From contig JBBRGN010000102.1 of NCBI GenBank assembly GCA_038240665.1, positions 1 through 15,246 on the forward strand: a stretch of DNA of 15,246 nt, given 5' to 3'. Below the pieces are notes generated by a model. That model made no database searches. It saw only the letters and a program-made list of their open reading frames with translations, and was not told the origin of the DNA. Position 1 is the stretch's first letter, and the number at the start of each line of letters is the position of its first letter. This stretch comes from Haliscomenobacter sp038240665 (GTDB lineage Bacteria > Bacteroidota > Bacteroidia > Chitinophagales > Saprospiraceae). A program made the translations under genes and the position numbers. This document shows positions 1 to 7,728 of the stretch, in pieces.

Positions 1-2430
1 AACTTGGTCAATCACCGTTAAAACCGTTTCACAACTGTCCACATTACCGCTGCCATCGATGGCGTACAACTTGATGTTGTTTTTGCCGCGATTGGAACAA
101 TTGAACTCCGACTTACTCAACTTAAACTTCAGGTTGCTGCAATTGTCGCTTGAGCCGCGATTGATCTGATCGGGTGTCAATAAAGCTAAACCGTCAGAGC
201 CTAAGAAAATGGACGTAGGGCCGCATTTTACCAGCGGTTTGATGGTGTCTTTTACCGTAACTTGGGCATTGCAGCTGCTTTTATTGCCATTGCGATCGGT
301 AACCGTCAGCGTTATTTTTTGTACGCCTAGATCGGCGCAACCAAAGCTAGAACGCGACAGTTCTCGGCTTACAATGGCGCCACAGTTGTCTCGACTCTCG
401 CTATCAATGTCGTTGACCGTTATGTTTGCTTGACCTTGACTGTTAAGAAATACAGTAATGTTGCGACAATTGGCTTGGGGACGTATGGTATCCACAACGG
501 TAATGATGGCGCTACAGGTACTGGTATTTCCACTGGAATCCCGCACGGTAAGGGTGACTGGATTGGGCCCTACATTGGCGCAAGTGTATTGCGTAGCCGA
601 AAGTTCGATGCTCTTGATCTTACCACAATTGTCAAAACTGCCGTTATTGACAGAATCAGCGGAAACACTGACTACGCCATTGGCATTGAGGTAGGCATTG
701 ATGTTGCGGCATTGCGCTTTTGGTTTTAAGGTATCTAAAACGGTGATGGTCAAGGAGCAAGAACGGAAATTACTGCTAGCGTCTTCAGTGGTAAATAATA
801 CTGTGTTTTTGCCCAAGTTGGCGCAAGTAAACAGGTTTTTGCTTAAAGATTTATTGCGCAGTAAACCGCAATTGTCGGTGCTACCGCCATCGGCTTGTTC
901 GGGATTGGCGCTGGCTTTTCCGCTAGCATCTAGGTAAATGGTCAGGTCTTTGCAAACTACCCTCGGCAAAACCGTATCAAACACCATGATTTGCGCCACA
1001 CAGCTATTTTGGTTGTTGCTTTGATCTTTGGCGGTAAGGGTTACTTGTTGGAAACCCAGCTGATCGCATGTCCATAGGGTACGATCAAGGCTAAGTTGAA
1101 GCGAAGAAACACAATTGTCGGTGCTGCCATTATCGACTTGGGCAGCCGATAAAGTCGCCTCGCCTTGGGCATTCAAAAACAGGTTTACATTTTTGCACTT
1201 GGCCACGGGTTTTGTGGTATCGGCAACGGTGATAATAGAAGTACAAGTTTTTTGATTTTTCGAACTATCCTGCACGGTGAGGATAACTGCGTTCGGCCCC
1301 ACATTTGCGCAAGTGAAGTTGCTCAGACTAAGACTGCGTTGTTTGCTCATCAAACAGTTGTCTGTACTGAGATCGATTTGTGCGGCAGTGATGCTGGCTT
1401 TACCAGCAGCATCCAAGTAGATATTAAGCGGTTTGCAAGTAGCGATCGGTCTTATGGTGTCTCTAACCGTTACCGTGGTTTGACATGCTTTTTCATTGCC
1501 GCTGCCATCGAGGGCAGTTAACACTACAACATTATCGCCGAGCTGCTGGCAAGCGAAATTGGTACTCGAAAGCTTAAACGTCAGCGTGGTGCAATTATCG
1601 CTCGATCCTGCATTAATCTGGTTTTCGGTGATTGTAGCTTGTCCTTGGCTGTTTAAGAAAACCGTTAGCGGCTTACAGGTCGCAATCGGCTTGATGGTGT
1701 CCTTTACGGTGATCATCGCAACACACGAATCAGCATTACCACTCAAATCCGTTCCCCGCAAGGTTACTTTTTGTTCCCCTAGGTCAGTACAATTGAAACT
1801 GGAACGGCTGATGGTTAGCTTTTCAATTCCACAGTTGTCAGAGCTGTTTGTATTTACTTCTGCTGCAGTGAGCGTAGCAACTCCCTCTTTCGAAAGATAG
1901 ACCGTGACATTGCGGCATTGAATTTTCGGTTTGATTGTATCCAAAATCGTAAGCAAGGCGCTACAGGTACTGCTGTTTTCGCTTAGGTCAAAACCGGTGA
2001 GCGTGATCTGGCTGCTCCCTAAATCCTGGCAGCTGAATTGAGTTTGACTTAAGCTGAGTTGGGCAATTCCACAGTTGTCCTTGCTGCCTTTGTTGATCAT
2101 CACAGCGGTAAGGACAGCGGTTCCATCCATTGCCAAATAGAGGGTATCTGGCCGGCATTTCATTACCGGAGCAAGGGTATCTTTGATCCGTATGGTGGCC
2201 AAACAAGTATCTTTTAAACCCGCCTGGTCTACGGCGATGATGCGGATGCTTTGTAGACCTATTTTTTGGCAATCAAGTTTTTGGGGTTCAAAAAAAACGG
2301 TATCCAGACGGCAATTGTCTGTCGCTTGCAACCCTAAAAGCGGTAAAGATAAACCTACCGAACCTAGGCTATCCAGGTAGATATTAAGGGTGTCCGTTCT
2401 ACAGGTTAATATCGGCGCAAGGGTATCGCC
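1..2430 (-). repeat. Tandem in-frame HYR-like coding repeats, ten full units plus a partial one
   Basis: The DNC codons of successive units (DNC or its close equivalent on the minus strand) lie at plus-strand positions 2311, 2071, 1831, 1591, 1354, 1111, 868, 625, 382 and 139. The intervals are 240, 240, 240, 237, 243, 243, 243, 243 and 243 bases, always a multiple of three. Units are diverged at the DNA level; I see no near-identical copies. The frame at the left edge reads V-I-D-Q-V, which matches the beginning of a further unit. Confidence 0.9.
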
Positions 2431-2853
2431 AATGGTCAATGATAGGGCGGTACTGATGTCAAAACAACCCGTAGCAGAAGTCAAAACCGGGCCCAGAGTA
2501 CCAGGTAAACTGGGCGCCGTACTGGGCGGGTTGCTGATCAAAAAATTGTAACTGTAAATCCGGTACTTACCGGCTTTTAGTCCGCCGATTTTCCCAGTGG
2601 TATTTCCAATGACGACAAAATTGCCATCTTCATCAGTTACTAAAATATGGGTGCTAAAATTTGGATCTTGATTTTGACCAGTCACAACCACCAAAAAAGT
2701 GTCCAAAGGGCACTGTAGGGAATTGGCAAGATTTGGTGATCCGGCAATTGCCGAAGGCCCTCCGGGGGCGCAATTTTGAGCGGATAATAAAACAGGTAGG
2801 GATCCAGCCAAAATTAGGACGAGAAGTAAAAAGTGCCGTAGTACTCTTTTCAT
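1..2853 (-). CDS. Secreted HYR-like multi-repeat protein, 3' end beyond window
   Basis: An open frame runs without a stop from ATG at 2853-2851 to base 1 (951 codons visible), so the C-terminus is missing. Residues 1-25 are a signal peptide: basic MKRVLRH, a hydrophobic stretch, then a likely cut after LLSA before QNC. Residues 26 to about 141 are a non-repeated domain with three cysteines. From about residue 141 there are ten complete units of 79-82 residues and the start of an eleventh. Each unit has the pattern DT-x-x-P-x-x-x-C, YL-x-x-x-G-x-A, S-x-DNC, LS-x-x-x-F-x-C, LG, V-x-L-T, D-x-S-x-N, S-C, I-T-V. All ten carry four cysteines in the same places, suggesting two disulfides per unit. 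This resembles the Ig-like HYR (hyalin repeat) fold found in large Bacteroidota surface proteins. Adhesion or a structural surface role is inference. A type IX secretion C-terminal signal would be expected in the missing part. Plus-strand frames here are antisense shadows of the repeats. Confidence 0.9.
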   Translation of the reverse strand, partial: MKRVLRHFLLLVLILAGSLPVLLSAQNCAPGGPSAIAGSPNLANSLQCPLDTFLVVVTGQNQDPNFSTHILVTDEDGNFVVIGNTTGKIGGLKAGKYRIYSYNFLISNPPSTAPSLPGTLGPVLTSATGCFDISTALSLTIGDTLAPILTCRTDTLNIYLDSLGSVGLSLPLLGLQATDNCRLDTVFFEPQKLDCQKIGLQSIRIIAVDQAGLKDTCLATIRIKDTLAPVMKCRPDTLYLAMDGTAVLTAVMINKGSKDNCGIAQLSLSQTQFSCQDLGSSQITLTGFDLSENSSTCSALLTILDTIKPKIQCRNVTVYLSKEGVATLTAAEVNTNSSDNCGIEKLTISRSSFNCTDLGEQKVTLRGTDLSGNADSCVAMITVKDTIKPIATCKPLTVFLNSQGQATITENQINAGSSDNCTTLTFKLSSTNFACQQLGDNVVVLTALDGSGNEKACQTTVTVRDTIRPIATCKPLNIYLDAAGKASITAAQIDLSTDNCLMSKQRSLSLSNFTCANVGPNAVILTVQDSSKNQKTCTSIITVADTTKPVAKCKNVNLFLNAQGEATLSAAQVDNGSTDNCVSSLQLSLDRTLWTCDQLGFQQVTLTAKDQSNNQNSCVAQIMVFDTVLPRVVCKDLTIYLDASGKASANPEQADGGSTDNCGLLRNKSLSKNLFTCANLGKNTVLFTTEDASSNFRSCSLTITVLDTLKPKAQCRNINAYLNANGVVSVSADSVNNGSFDNCGKIKSIELSATQYTCANVGPNPVTLTVRDSSGNTSTCSAIITVVDTIRPQANCRNITVFLNSQGQANITVNDIDSESRDNCGAIVSRELSRSSFGCADLGVQKITLTVTDRNGNKSSCNAQVTVKDTIKPLVKCGPTSIFLGSDGLALLTPDQINRGSSDNCSNLKFKLSKSEFNCSNRGKNNIKLYAIDGSGNVDSCETVLTVIDQV

Positions 2854-3248
2854 AAGATAGTTGTCAGAACGTGTATGATAGCCTTAAAAAATAAGCGGTT
2901 TTTCAACCTTTTTTGCCAATAAAAATGCCTTTAGCTGCCGATGAAGCAGCGCTCAATCAGATAAAGACGGCAAAGCTTTGGGTCGAAAAAAATGGGAAAA
3001 TACAGGAGGTAGGTTTGCTTGGCTAAGCAAATTTAAAGGAGTGACCTCATACAGTAATGGCTGTACTAAATTTTTCATGTTCAAGGGATTATGACAAAAA
3101 TTAAAAAAAAATTAAACCTTCACAGTTGCAAAGCTTTAAAGCGACTAATTTTTCATGAGAGATTTCTACAACGAATTTTGCAAATGCAGGATAGAATTTT
3201 TTTCGAAAAAAAATTCCAGCACGACTGAGTGGACATACCTAATGACTA

Positions 3249-3279
3249 CAAAGGTAGGTTTAGTAACGCGAATTTCAAA
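3249..3279 (-). promoter_or_regulatory. Bacteroidota-type promoter facing the HYR-repeat gene
   Basis: Read on the minus strand, TTTG (3279-3276) is followed by exactly 19 bases and then TACCTTTG (3256-3249). This is a full match to the Bacteroidota primary-sigma consensus TTTG-N19-TAnnTTTG. Transcription would start near 3243, giving an untranslated leader of about 390 bases before the ATG at 2853. No equally good promoter lies closer to that gene. Confidence 0.55.
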
Positions 3280-3335
3280 ATATTTTTTTTGCCTTAAAAA
3301 AAGAGAATGCTACTAATTGTGGGTTGAGTTTAGGA

Positions 3336-3375
3336 AAAAATGGCGTTTGTTTTTTCAAAAACAAACGCCATTTTT
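3336..3375 (-). terminator. Intrinsic terminator after the DUF5686 gene
   Basis: Arms 3336-3354 and 3357-3375 are perfect complements (19 bp, up to a few bases of which open to form the loop). The core is TGGCGTTTG / CAAACGCCA, flanked by A and T tracts. On the minus strand the hairpin ends in a U-rich tail, about 50 bases after the stop codon at 3427. The A and T tracts also allow it to work in the other direction. Confidence 0.85.
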
Positions 3376-3426
3376 GCAGGAATTACGCTTCAGTTGAGCC
3401 AACACTATGGTCTATTGACTCCTTCC

Positions 3427-5901
3427 TTACAAACTTATCGAAATAACCGGTGCAAACAGAATCCTATTGTTTGGATAAATCGAAGCCACAAGATCCACCC
3501 TTAGCGGTCGAATCACTTTAATGCCAATGTTTTCAATGCCTAAAGTCAGTTCTAAATACCGAGGCAATGTAGGCGTAGCCAAAAAATGCGCGCCGCTGAC
3601 TAGTTTCCAACCCAACTTATTAACTCCCGGAATGAGGTCTAAGATAGCGCCTTCAAAATGGTGCTGCCAGTGGAGCTGTACAAACCGGTTCTGAGTGGAA
3701 TAGGCATAATAAGGCAGCCGGAGAAAACTGCGGTAATATTCTTTGGCTGATCCAAAGTTGGTTTGGTTGCCATTGAAATGTACATAATCAGTAAAAAATA
3801 CCGATTTCTTGTTTAAAAACAGTCCCGCTTCAGCGCGTATTTCGCTGTATCCCCAGGCCTTAAATCGCAAATTGCTTTCTTGGATGCGCAGCCGCAATAA
3901 GTCAAAATTGACGGCGCTGCCTAAAGCGCTGATCCCTTTGGTATAAGCCAAGAAGAAATCTGGGCCTTTGACTTCGTCGATGTATTTGCGACCAGGATAA
4001 CTGATGTATTCTTGTTTTAAGCGAAAACGCAAAGCTACATCAAAGATCAAAGCTTTGTTGTTGGCAAAAGCAGCATCAAAATTCTGGGGGTTTTGAGGAT
4101 CGTTGGAAGTGTAATTTCGTCGTTTTTCGTCGCTAAAACTATAATTGCTGTTGTTTTTCAACGCAGCACGATTGGCATATTCCAAAGAAGTGCTCAGGAA
4201 GATGCCATTGATCAACTCGCGTTGGAAATAGGTACGCAAATAAGACTTGTCATATATTTTCAGGTAGTTGTTGCGCCCATATAAAGTGTACAGCGAGTTT
4301 AAGGTTGGCGTAATGGGGTTGTTGCCATTGAATTGAGTGGCTTCGCGCCCACCCGATACCCGCATTTCGGTACTGTGGTTTTGATCAAAATGGTAAGTGA
4401 ACTCGGCCGCGTAGCGCAAATTTTTATCCGAAAAACCATAATTCAACTTCGGTTTTATCGACCACCAGCGCATGTTGTAGCGGTCGTATTCTTTGCGGTA
4501 GGAGCCATTCAAAAATAGGTTCCAGCCCTGAACGGTATTGAACTGAATGGTATAAAGCGGAGGATCGATCCGGAAATACTGTTTTTTGTAAGTCTGGTTA
4601 TACGAATACCCGGTGAGGATATTCATTACCTTAAATTTATTGCTTTTGGCATCAAGGGAGTCCATGTAGCTTTTGGATTCCCATTTTTTTTGCAAACTGT
4701 CTTTTTTGATGTAATCCTTGCTTTCCTCCAAAGTCAATGGAATGGGGCGTATGCTGTCCCAAAAAGCCAATGGTTGCTCATTGGCACCCTCGTGCACGAT
4801 GAAAACTTCATTGCTGAAAAACTTAGTTCCGAGTTTGGGATCCAAATTGTAGCCGCTGTACACGCAGGTAAAGTTTCCGCCAAGTTTGAACCCAAAAGCG
4901 CCCGCCCGAAAATTGATGTTATTGGAAAAAACGCGCCAAACATCTTCGCTTCCAGCAATAGGAACATAAACTTGTTTCATGTTCAGGGTATCCATACCGG
5001 GTTGTTTGATCGCGCCGGCAGTCAGGAGCAAGTCGGTACTTTGAATGTTCCATTTCCCATCGACGATGTAGATGAACCCGCGATAAACAGGATCTTCCGA
5101 ACGCTTGGGAATGACCTCGATTTTGTAGATGTTGAATTTTGGGTTGTCGGTGATCGTACCGACCAGCCGAAATTTATAATACGCAAAAGCATTGTCGTTG
5201 ATGGGCGAAACGATGTTGCGTCCCAGTTCGGAATAGGCATCGTAGAGGCTAAAGTTCATCTGCTCAGCCCGGTTGAATCCAAAGCCTTGGTCATTACCGC
5301 TCACCTTGGTGTAGATCATTTCCTCTTTGAACTTGTTGGGGCGGGTAAAATACAGTTTGGATTGTGATTCCGATAAGTAAAGAATGCCTTGACGGTTGGT
5401 ATCTAGTATGCCTCGAAGGTTTCCTACTTCCCGACCCATTATTTTTTTTGGGGCGGTCACCATCTTGATGTTCCCTTTTACATAAGTGTTGCAGATAAAT
5501 TCGGGTACTTGATCGCGGAAAAAAGTCCGTTTTTCAATGGCTTTACGGATGATTGGATAGGCGGGGTCTTCGGCATTGGAACTGAGCACAAACTCGCTCA
5601 AACGAATGGCTTCCTCCCTCAGGTTTATACTAAGTGCTTGCGTTTTTTGACCCATATCGACCACAACCATTTTTTGTTCAAATCCAACGTAATGGAAAAT
5701 GATTTCATAGCGACCCGGCGCTAAACTCAATTGGTATGCACCTTTTGAGTTGGCGCTGGTTCCTATTGTTGTCCCTTTGATGTAGACGCTGGCAAAAGGA
5801 AGGGGTCTGCCCAGACTATCGGCGATGGTGCCGGATAGTTGCGCTTGAAGGGACAAGGCAAAAAGGATGCAAAGAACAGAACTTAATAAAAGTCGCTTCA
5901 T
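3427..5901 (-). CDS. DUF5686 and carboxypeptidase-regulatory-like domain protein, predicted outer membrane
   Basis: This 824-residue protein starts with a signal peptide (MKRLLLSSVLCILFALSLQA, cut before Q21). Residues of about 21-105 form a carboxypeptidase D regulatory-like beta-sandwich (SGTIADSLGRPLPFASVYIKG, then YVGFEQK), the module also seen at the N-terminus of TonB-dependent receptors in this phylum. The rest matches my recollection of the DUF5686 family: conserved SSNAEDPAYPIIRKAIEKR after the first domain, then a long aromatic-rich, beta-strand-like region consistent with an outer-membrane barrel. Length is normal for the family. No TonB plug is visible. The biochemical role of the family is not established; a cell-envelope function is inference. 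It lies 117 bases after the unknown gene at 6019-7578 on the same strand, so the two may be co-transcribed, and it ends at a strong terminator. Antisense frames inside it are shadows. Confidence 0.88.
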   Translation of the reverse strand: MKRLLLSSVLCILFALSLQAQLSGTIADSLGRPLPFASVYIKGTTIGTSANSKGAYQLSLAPGRYEIIFHYVGFEQKMVVVDMGQKTQALSINLREEAIRLSEFVLSSNAEDPAYPIIRKAIEKRTFFRDQVPEFICNTYVKGNIKMVTAPKKIMGREVGNLRGILDTNRQGILYLSESQSKLYFTRPNKFKEEMIYTKVSGNDQGFGFNRAEQMNFSLYDAYSELGRNIVSPINDNAFAYYKFRLVGTITDNPKFNIYKIEVIPKRSEDPVYRGFIYIVDGKWNIQSTDLLLTAGAIKQPGMDTLNMKQVYVPIAGSEDVWRVFSNNINFRAGAFGFKLGGNFTCVYSGYNLDPKLGTKFFSNEVFIVHEGANEQPLAFWDSIRPIPLTLEESKDYIKKDSLQKKWESKSYMDSLDAKSNKFKVMNILTGYSYNQTYKKQYFRIDPPLYTIQFNTVQGWNLFLNGSYRKEYDRYNMRWWSIKPKLNYGFSDKNLRYAAEFTYHFDQNHSTEMRVSGGREATQFNGNNPITPTLNSLYTLYGRNNYLKIYDKSYLRTYFQRELINGIFLSTSLEYANRAALKNNSNYSFSDEKRRNYTSNDPQNPQNFDAAFANNKALIFDVALRFRLKQEYISYPGRKYIDEVKGPDFFLAYTKGISALGSAVNFDLLRLRIQESNLRFKAWGYSEIRAEAGLFLNKKSVFFTDYVHFNGNQTNFGSAKEYYRSFLRLPYYAYSTQNRFVQLHWQHHFEGAILDLIPGVNKLGWKLVSGAHFLATPTLPRYLELTLGIENIGIKVIRPLRVDLVASIYPNNRILFAPVISISL

Positions 5902-6018
5902 AGTAATTGACGTTTGGGTTTCTGATTCGGGTGATTGTCGGAAACATTTACTGATTTTGTAGCAAGTACTTCAAAAGTGGTCAAAAACCCAAGAATAGTT
6001 GGTTGGTTTAACAGAAGA

Positions 6019-7578
6019 TTAAGACCGCGCTTGTTTTTGCCGCAACAAATATTTTGCACGGATAATGTCTTGTACTGGTCGGTCTTCAATCTTGCTCTCT
6101 AGCCACGAAATGATGTCCAAATAAAGAAATGGCCTCCGCTCGTAAGGGTCACTTTCTATTTTCAAAAGCTTTTCTTTCAGGTAGATGAACTCAGCTTTGA
6201 CCTCCATCTCGCGCATGCGAGGAATGCGGCGAAGGAAGCGGAAAATCTCTTTTTGCACCATACCTGTATCATCCATTTTGGCCAAAAAACGATAAACTGA
6301 TTTTACCTGATATTCTACTAATTGGGCGTTTCCTAGTTCATAGTGCGCTATGAGGTTGAGAATTCTGGAAAAGCATTGGATGTCTTCTCGATAGTCAGGA
6401 TTTTTTTGATTGATGATCAAATTGAGGTAGGTAATCGCTGAATCATTATCTCCGCTACCAAAATACAAGCAAGCTATGCGGTAGTAAAATACCATAATCC
6501 GGTGATTGTCCCAATTGAAACGCTCGGATTCTATGATCCCCATTAATTCAGGAATCAACTTGGTTCCTTCCGTAAAGGTGCCTTCCAAAAAATGCATTTT
6601 GATGGCATGGATGTATTTGAAGAGGTAATACAGCCCCTCAATGTTGTTGCTGCGTTCCAAATCGTATTGCTCCGGAAATCGATCAAGGTCTTTAAGTCCT
6701 TCCACATACCGATCATGGTAAAGCATGTTGAACAAGGTACTCAATAAATTATGCAGTCCTTTGAGGTAGAGTGGCGCATGGAGTTCAATTTTTTCCGGAT
6801 CATTTTTGAACAGATCCACCCACTTTTGAGCATAACGAAAACAGAAAGCAAAATCTTGGATCATGTGGTAATACCAAACATGCGCCTGGCAATAGTGGAT
6901 TTTGCCCATAAAATCCAACTCTGGATAAGCAATGTCGGGCAATTTAGCGCGAAAAAACTCCTTAACGAAGTTGTAATCTTTTTGGTTGCGTACGTAACCC
7001 ACCTTAAGGTACAAACCGTACAACTGCAAGGAGAGGTTGGAAAAAAGATGAGCACGCTCAATGGTTCGTGCCAGCTGTAGGGTTTCCTCGGCAAGCGCAT
7101 CAGCACGGCCTTCAATGCTGCGCGTGATGTACTGGCCTTCGATGTGTTTTTCAAATTCTAAAATTTCCAGGCTTAGGGCATGGTAATTACCCGCATCAGC
7201 GCGCAGCTTGGCTTTGTCCAACATATCGAGGCTTTGACGGTACAAGCCTTTGTTGTACAGCACCCGAGCATAATCCACCATTTCGCGAATCTGAATATCA
7301 TTTACATTTTTGGTACTCAGCAAGCGCAAACTCGTCAACAACTGTTTGTACAAATGCGCTTTGAGGTTGGACATCTGAGATTTTTTGATCTCCGGTAGTT
7401 TTTTTAGAATGGTATCTTCATCGTATTCTCCTTTTTTTTCTAAAAAATCAAACAATTGTAAAAATAAAATGTCTTCCGATGATTGGTTTCGCTTGACAAA
7501 CAACCTAAAATGCCTTTTCTCAGCCCGCGAAAGCGAGCGGATCAGTTGAATTAGGTCGTCCGTTTTTTGTTTAGGCAT
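6019..7578 (-). CDS. Helical cytoplasmic protein of unknown function, possibly TPR-like
   Basis: A 519-residue protein beginning MPKQKTDDLIQLIRSLSRAE, with no signal peptide and no membrane segment. The start ATG (7578-7576) is followed by a charged N-terminal helix, RSLSRAEKRHFRLF, that looks like a conserved family start. The remainder is almost entirely alpha-helical, with recurring aromatic-rich helix pairs (for example LYNKGLYRQSLDMLDKAK near residues 110-127, and YRIACLYFGSGDNDSAITYL later), as in tetratricopeptide-like superhelices. I see no catalytic motif or DNA-binding domain. I do not recognise the family with a name. It is divergent from leuA across a 150-base gap. A scaffold or protein-interaction role would be a guess from the fold. 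Confidence 0.8.
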   Translation of the reverse strand: MPKQKTDDLIQLIRSLSRAEKRHFRLFVKRNQSSEDILFLQLFDFLEKKGEYDEDTILKKLPEIKKSQMSNLKAHLYKQLLTSLRLLSTKNVNDIQIREMVDYARVLYNKGLYRQSLDMLDKAKLRADAGNYHALSLEILEFEKHIEGQYITRSIEGRADALAEETLQLARTIERAHLFSNLSLQLYGLYLKVGYVRNQKDYNFVKEFFRAKLPDIAYPELDFMGKIHYCQAHVWYYHMIQDFAFCFRYAQKWVDLFKNDPEKIELHAPLYLKGLHNLLSTLFNMLYHDRYVEGLKDLDRFPEQYDLERSNNIEGLYYLFKYIHAIKMHFLEGTFTEGTKLIPELMGIIESERFNWDNHRIMVFYYRIACLYFGSGDNDSAITYLNLIINQKNPDYREDIQCFSRILNLIAHYELGNAQLVEYQVKSVYRFLAKMDDTGMVQKEIFRFLRRIPRMREMEVKAEFIYLKEKLLKIESDPYERRPFLYLDIISWLESKIEDRPVQDIIRAKYLLRQKQARS

Positions 7579-7617
7579 TGTAATTTTGCTTTTGCCAATT
7601 AATTAAAGATCAGTGCG

Positions 7618-7647
7618 TTGTAAATTCATATTGTTATTCCAGGTTTG
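7618..7647 (+). promoter_or_regulatory. Candidate upstream promoter of the leu operon
   Basis: TTG (7618-7620), a 19-base spacer, and CAGGTTTG (7640-7647), which matches TAnnTTTG at all but the first base. Spacing is ideal for Bacteroidota. It would give a leader of about 75 bases before the leuA ATG, with no ATG-started leader peptide in it. Confidence 0.35.
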
Positions 7648-7667
7648 GACTAAATTTCGATTTTGAT

Positions 7668-7698
7668 TTTACGCCGCATACCCAACAAAATATCTTTG
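7668..7698 (+). promoter_or_regulatory. Candidate downstream promoter of the leu operon
   Basis: TATCTTTG at 7691-7698 is an exact TAnnTTTG element. The upstream element is weak: TTTA at 7668-7671 at a 19-base spacing; a better TTTG at 7662-7665 is 25 bases away. Transcription would begin near 7705, only about 25 bases before the ATG at 7729. It lies inside the possible 22-codon TTG-started extension of leuA, arguing for the ATG start. Confidence 0.4.
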
Positions 7699-7728
7699 AA
7701 GTTAACAAACATACAAAAATCCACCTCA

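Larger units (their letters stand above)
2854..3426. other. 573-base intergenic region with leader, promoter and terminator
   Basis: AT-rich DNA between two minus-strand genes. It contains a promoter facing the repeat-protein gene and the terminator of the DUF5686 gene, each listed separately. Other visible structure: an AT-rich inverted repeat at 3194-3216 (GAA-T7-C / G-A8-TTC), a 7-bp stem with a four-base loop at 3014-3031, the ten-mer GCAAAGCTTT at 2970-2979 and again at 3128-3137, and a near-repeat CTAA(A)TTTTTCATG at 3066-3079 and 3145-3157. I see no convincing protein-coding gene. A 41-codon minus-strand frame at 3078-2953 exists but resembles nothing I know. Confidence 0.6.

Noticed and set aside
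209..1900. Series of overlapping plus-strand frames of 74-134 codons with similar sequences
   Set aside because: They lie opposite the HYR-like repeats and recur with the same 240-243 base period, so they are antisense shadows of the minus-strand gene.
1..2430. Repeat array considered as a CRISPR or satellite array
   Set aside because: The units are in-frame coding repeats with diverged DNA and conserved protein motifs, not short identical repeats with spacers.
2953..3078. 41-codon minus-strand frame MKNLVQPLLY... in the leader of the repeat protein
   Set aside because: Too short and unlike anything I recognise to call a gene; kept only as part of the leader observation.
3194..3216. AT-rich inverted repeat GAA-T7-C/G-A8-TTC
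   Set aside because: Such runs are frequent in AT-rich intergenic DNA, and the arms are unequal in length; not enough to call a terminator or operator.
4690..5367. 225-codon plus-strand frame inside the DUF5686 gene
   Set aside because: It is antisense to a well-supported 824-residue protein and has no recognisable domain or promoter.
5989..6002. Small hairpin (CCAA/TTGG) followed by a T-rich run after the unknown gene, minus strand
   Set aside because: A four-base stem is too weak to call a terminator; the two genes may be co-transcribed.
7663..7728. TTG-started 22-codon extension of leuA
   Set aside because: The family begins close to the FDTTLRDGEQ strand. ATG 7729 gives a normal start, and the extension contains an exact promoter -7 element.
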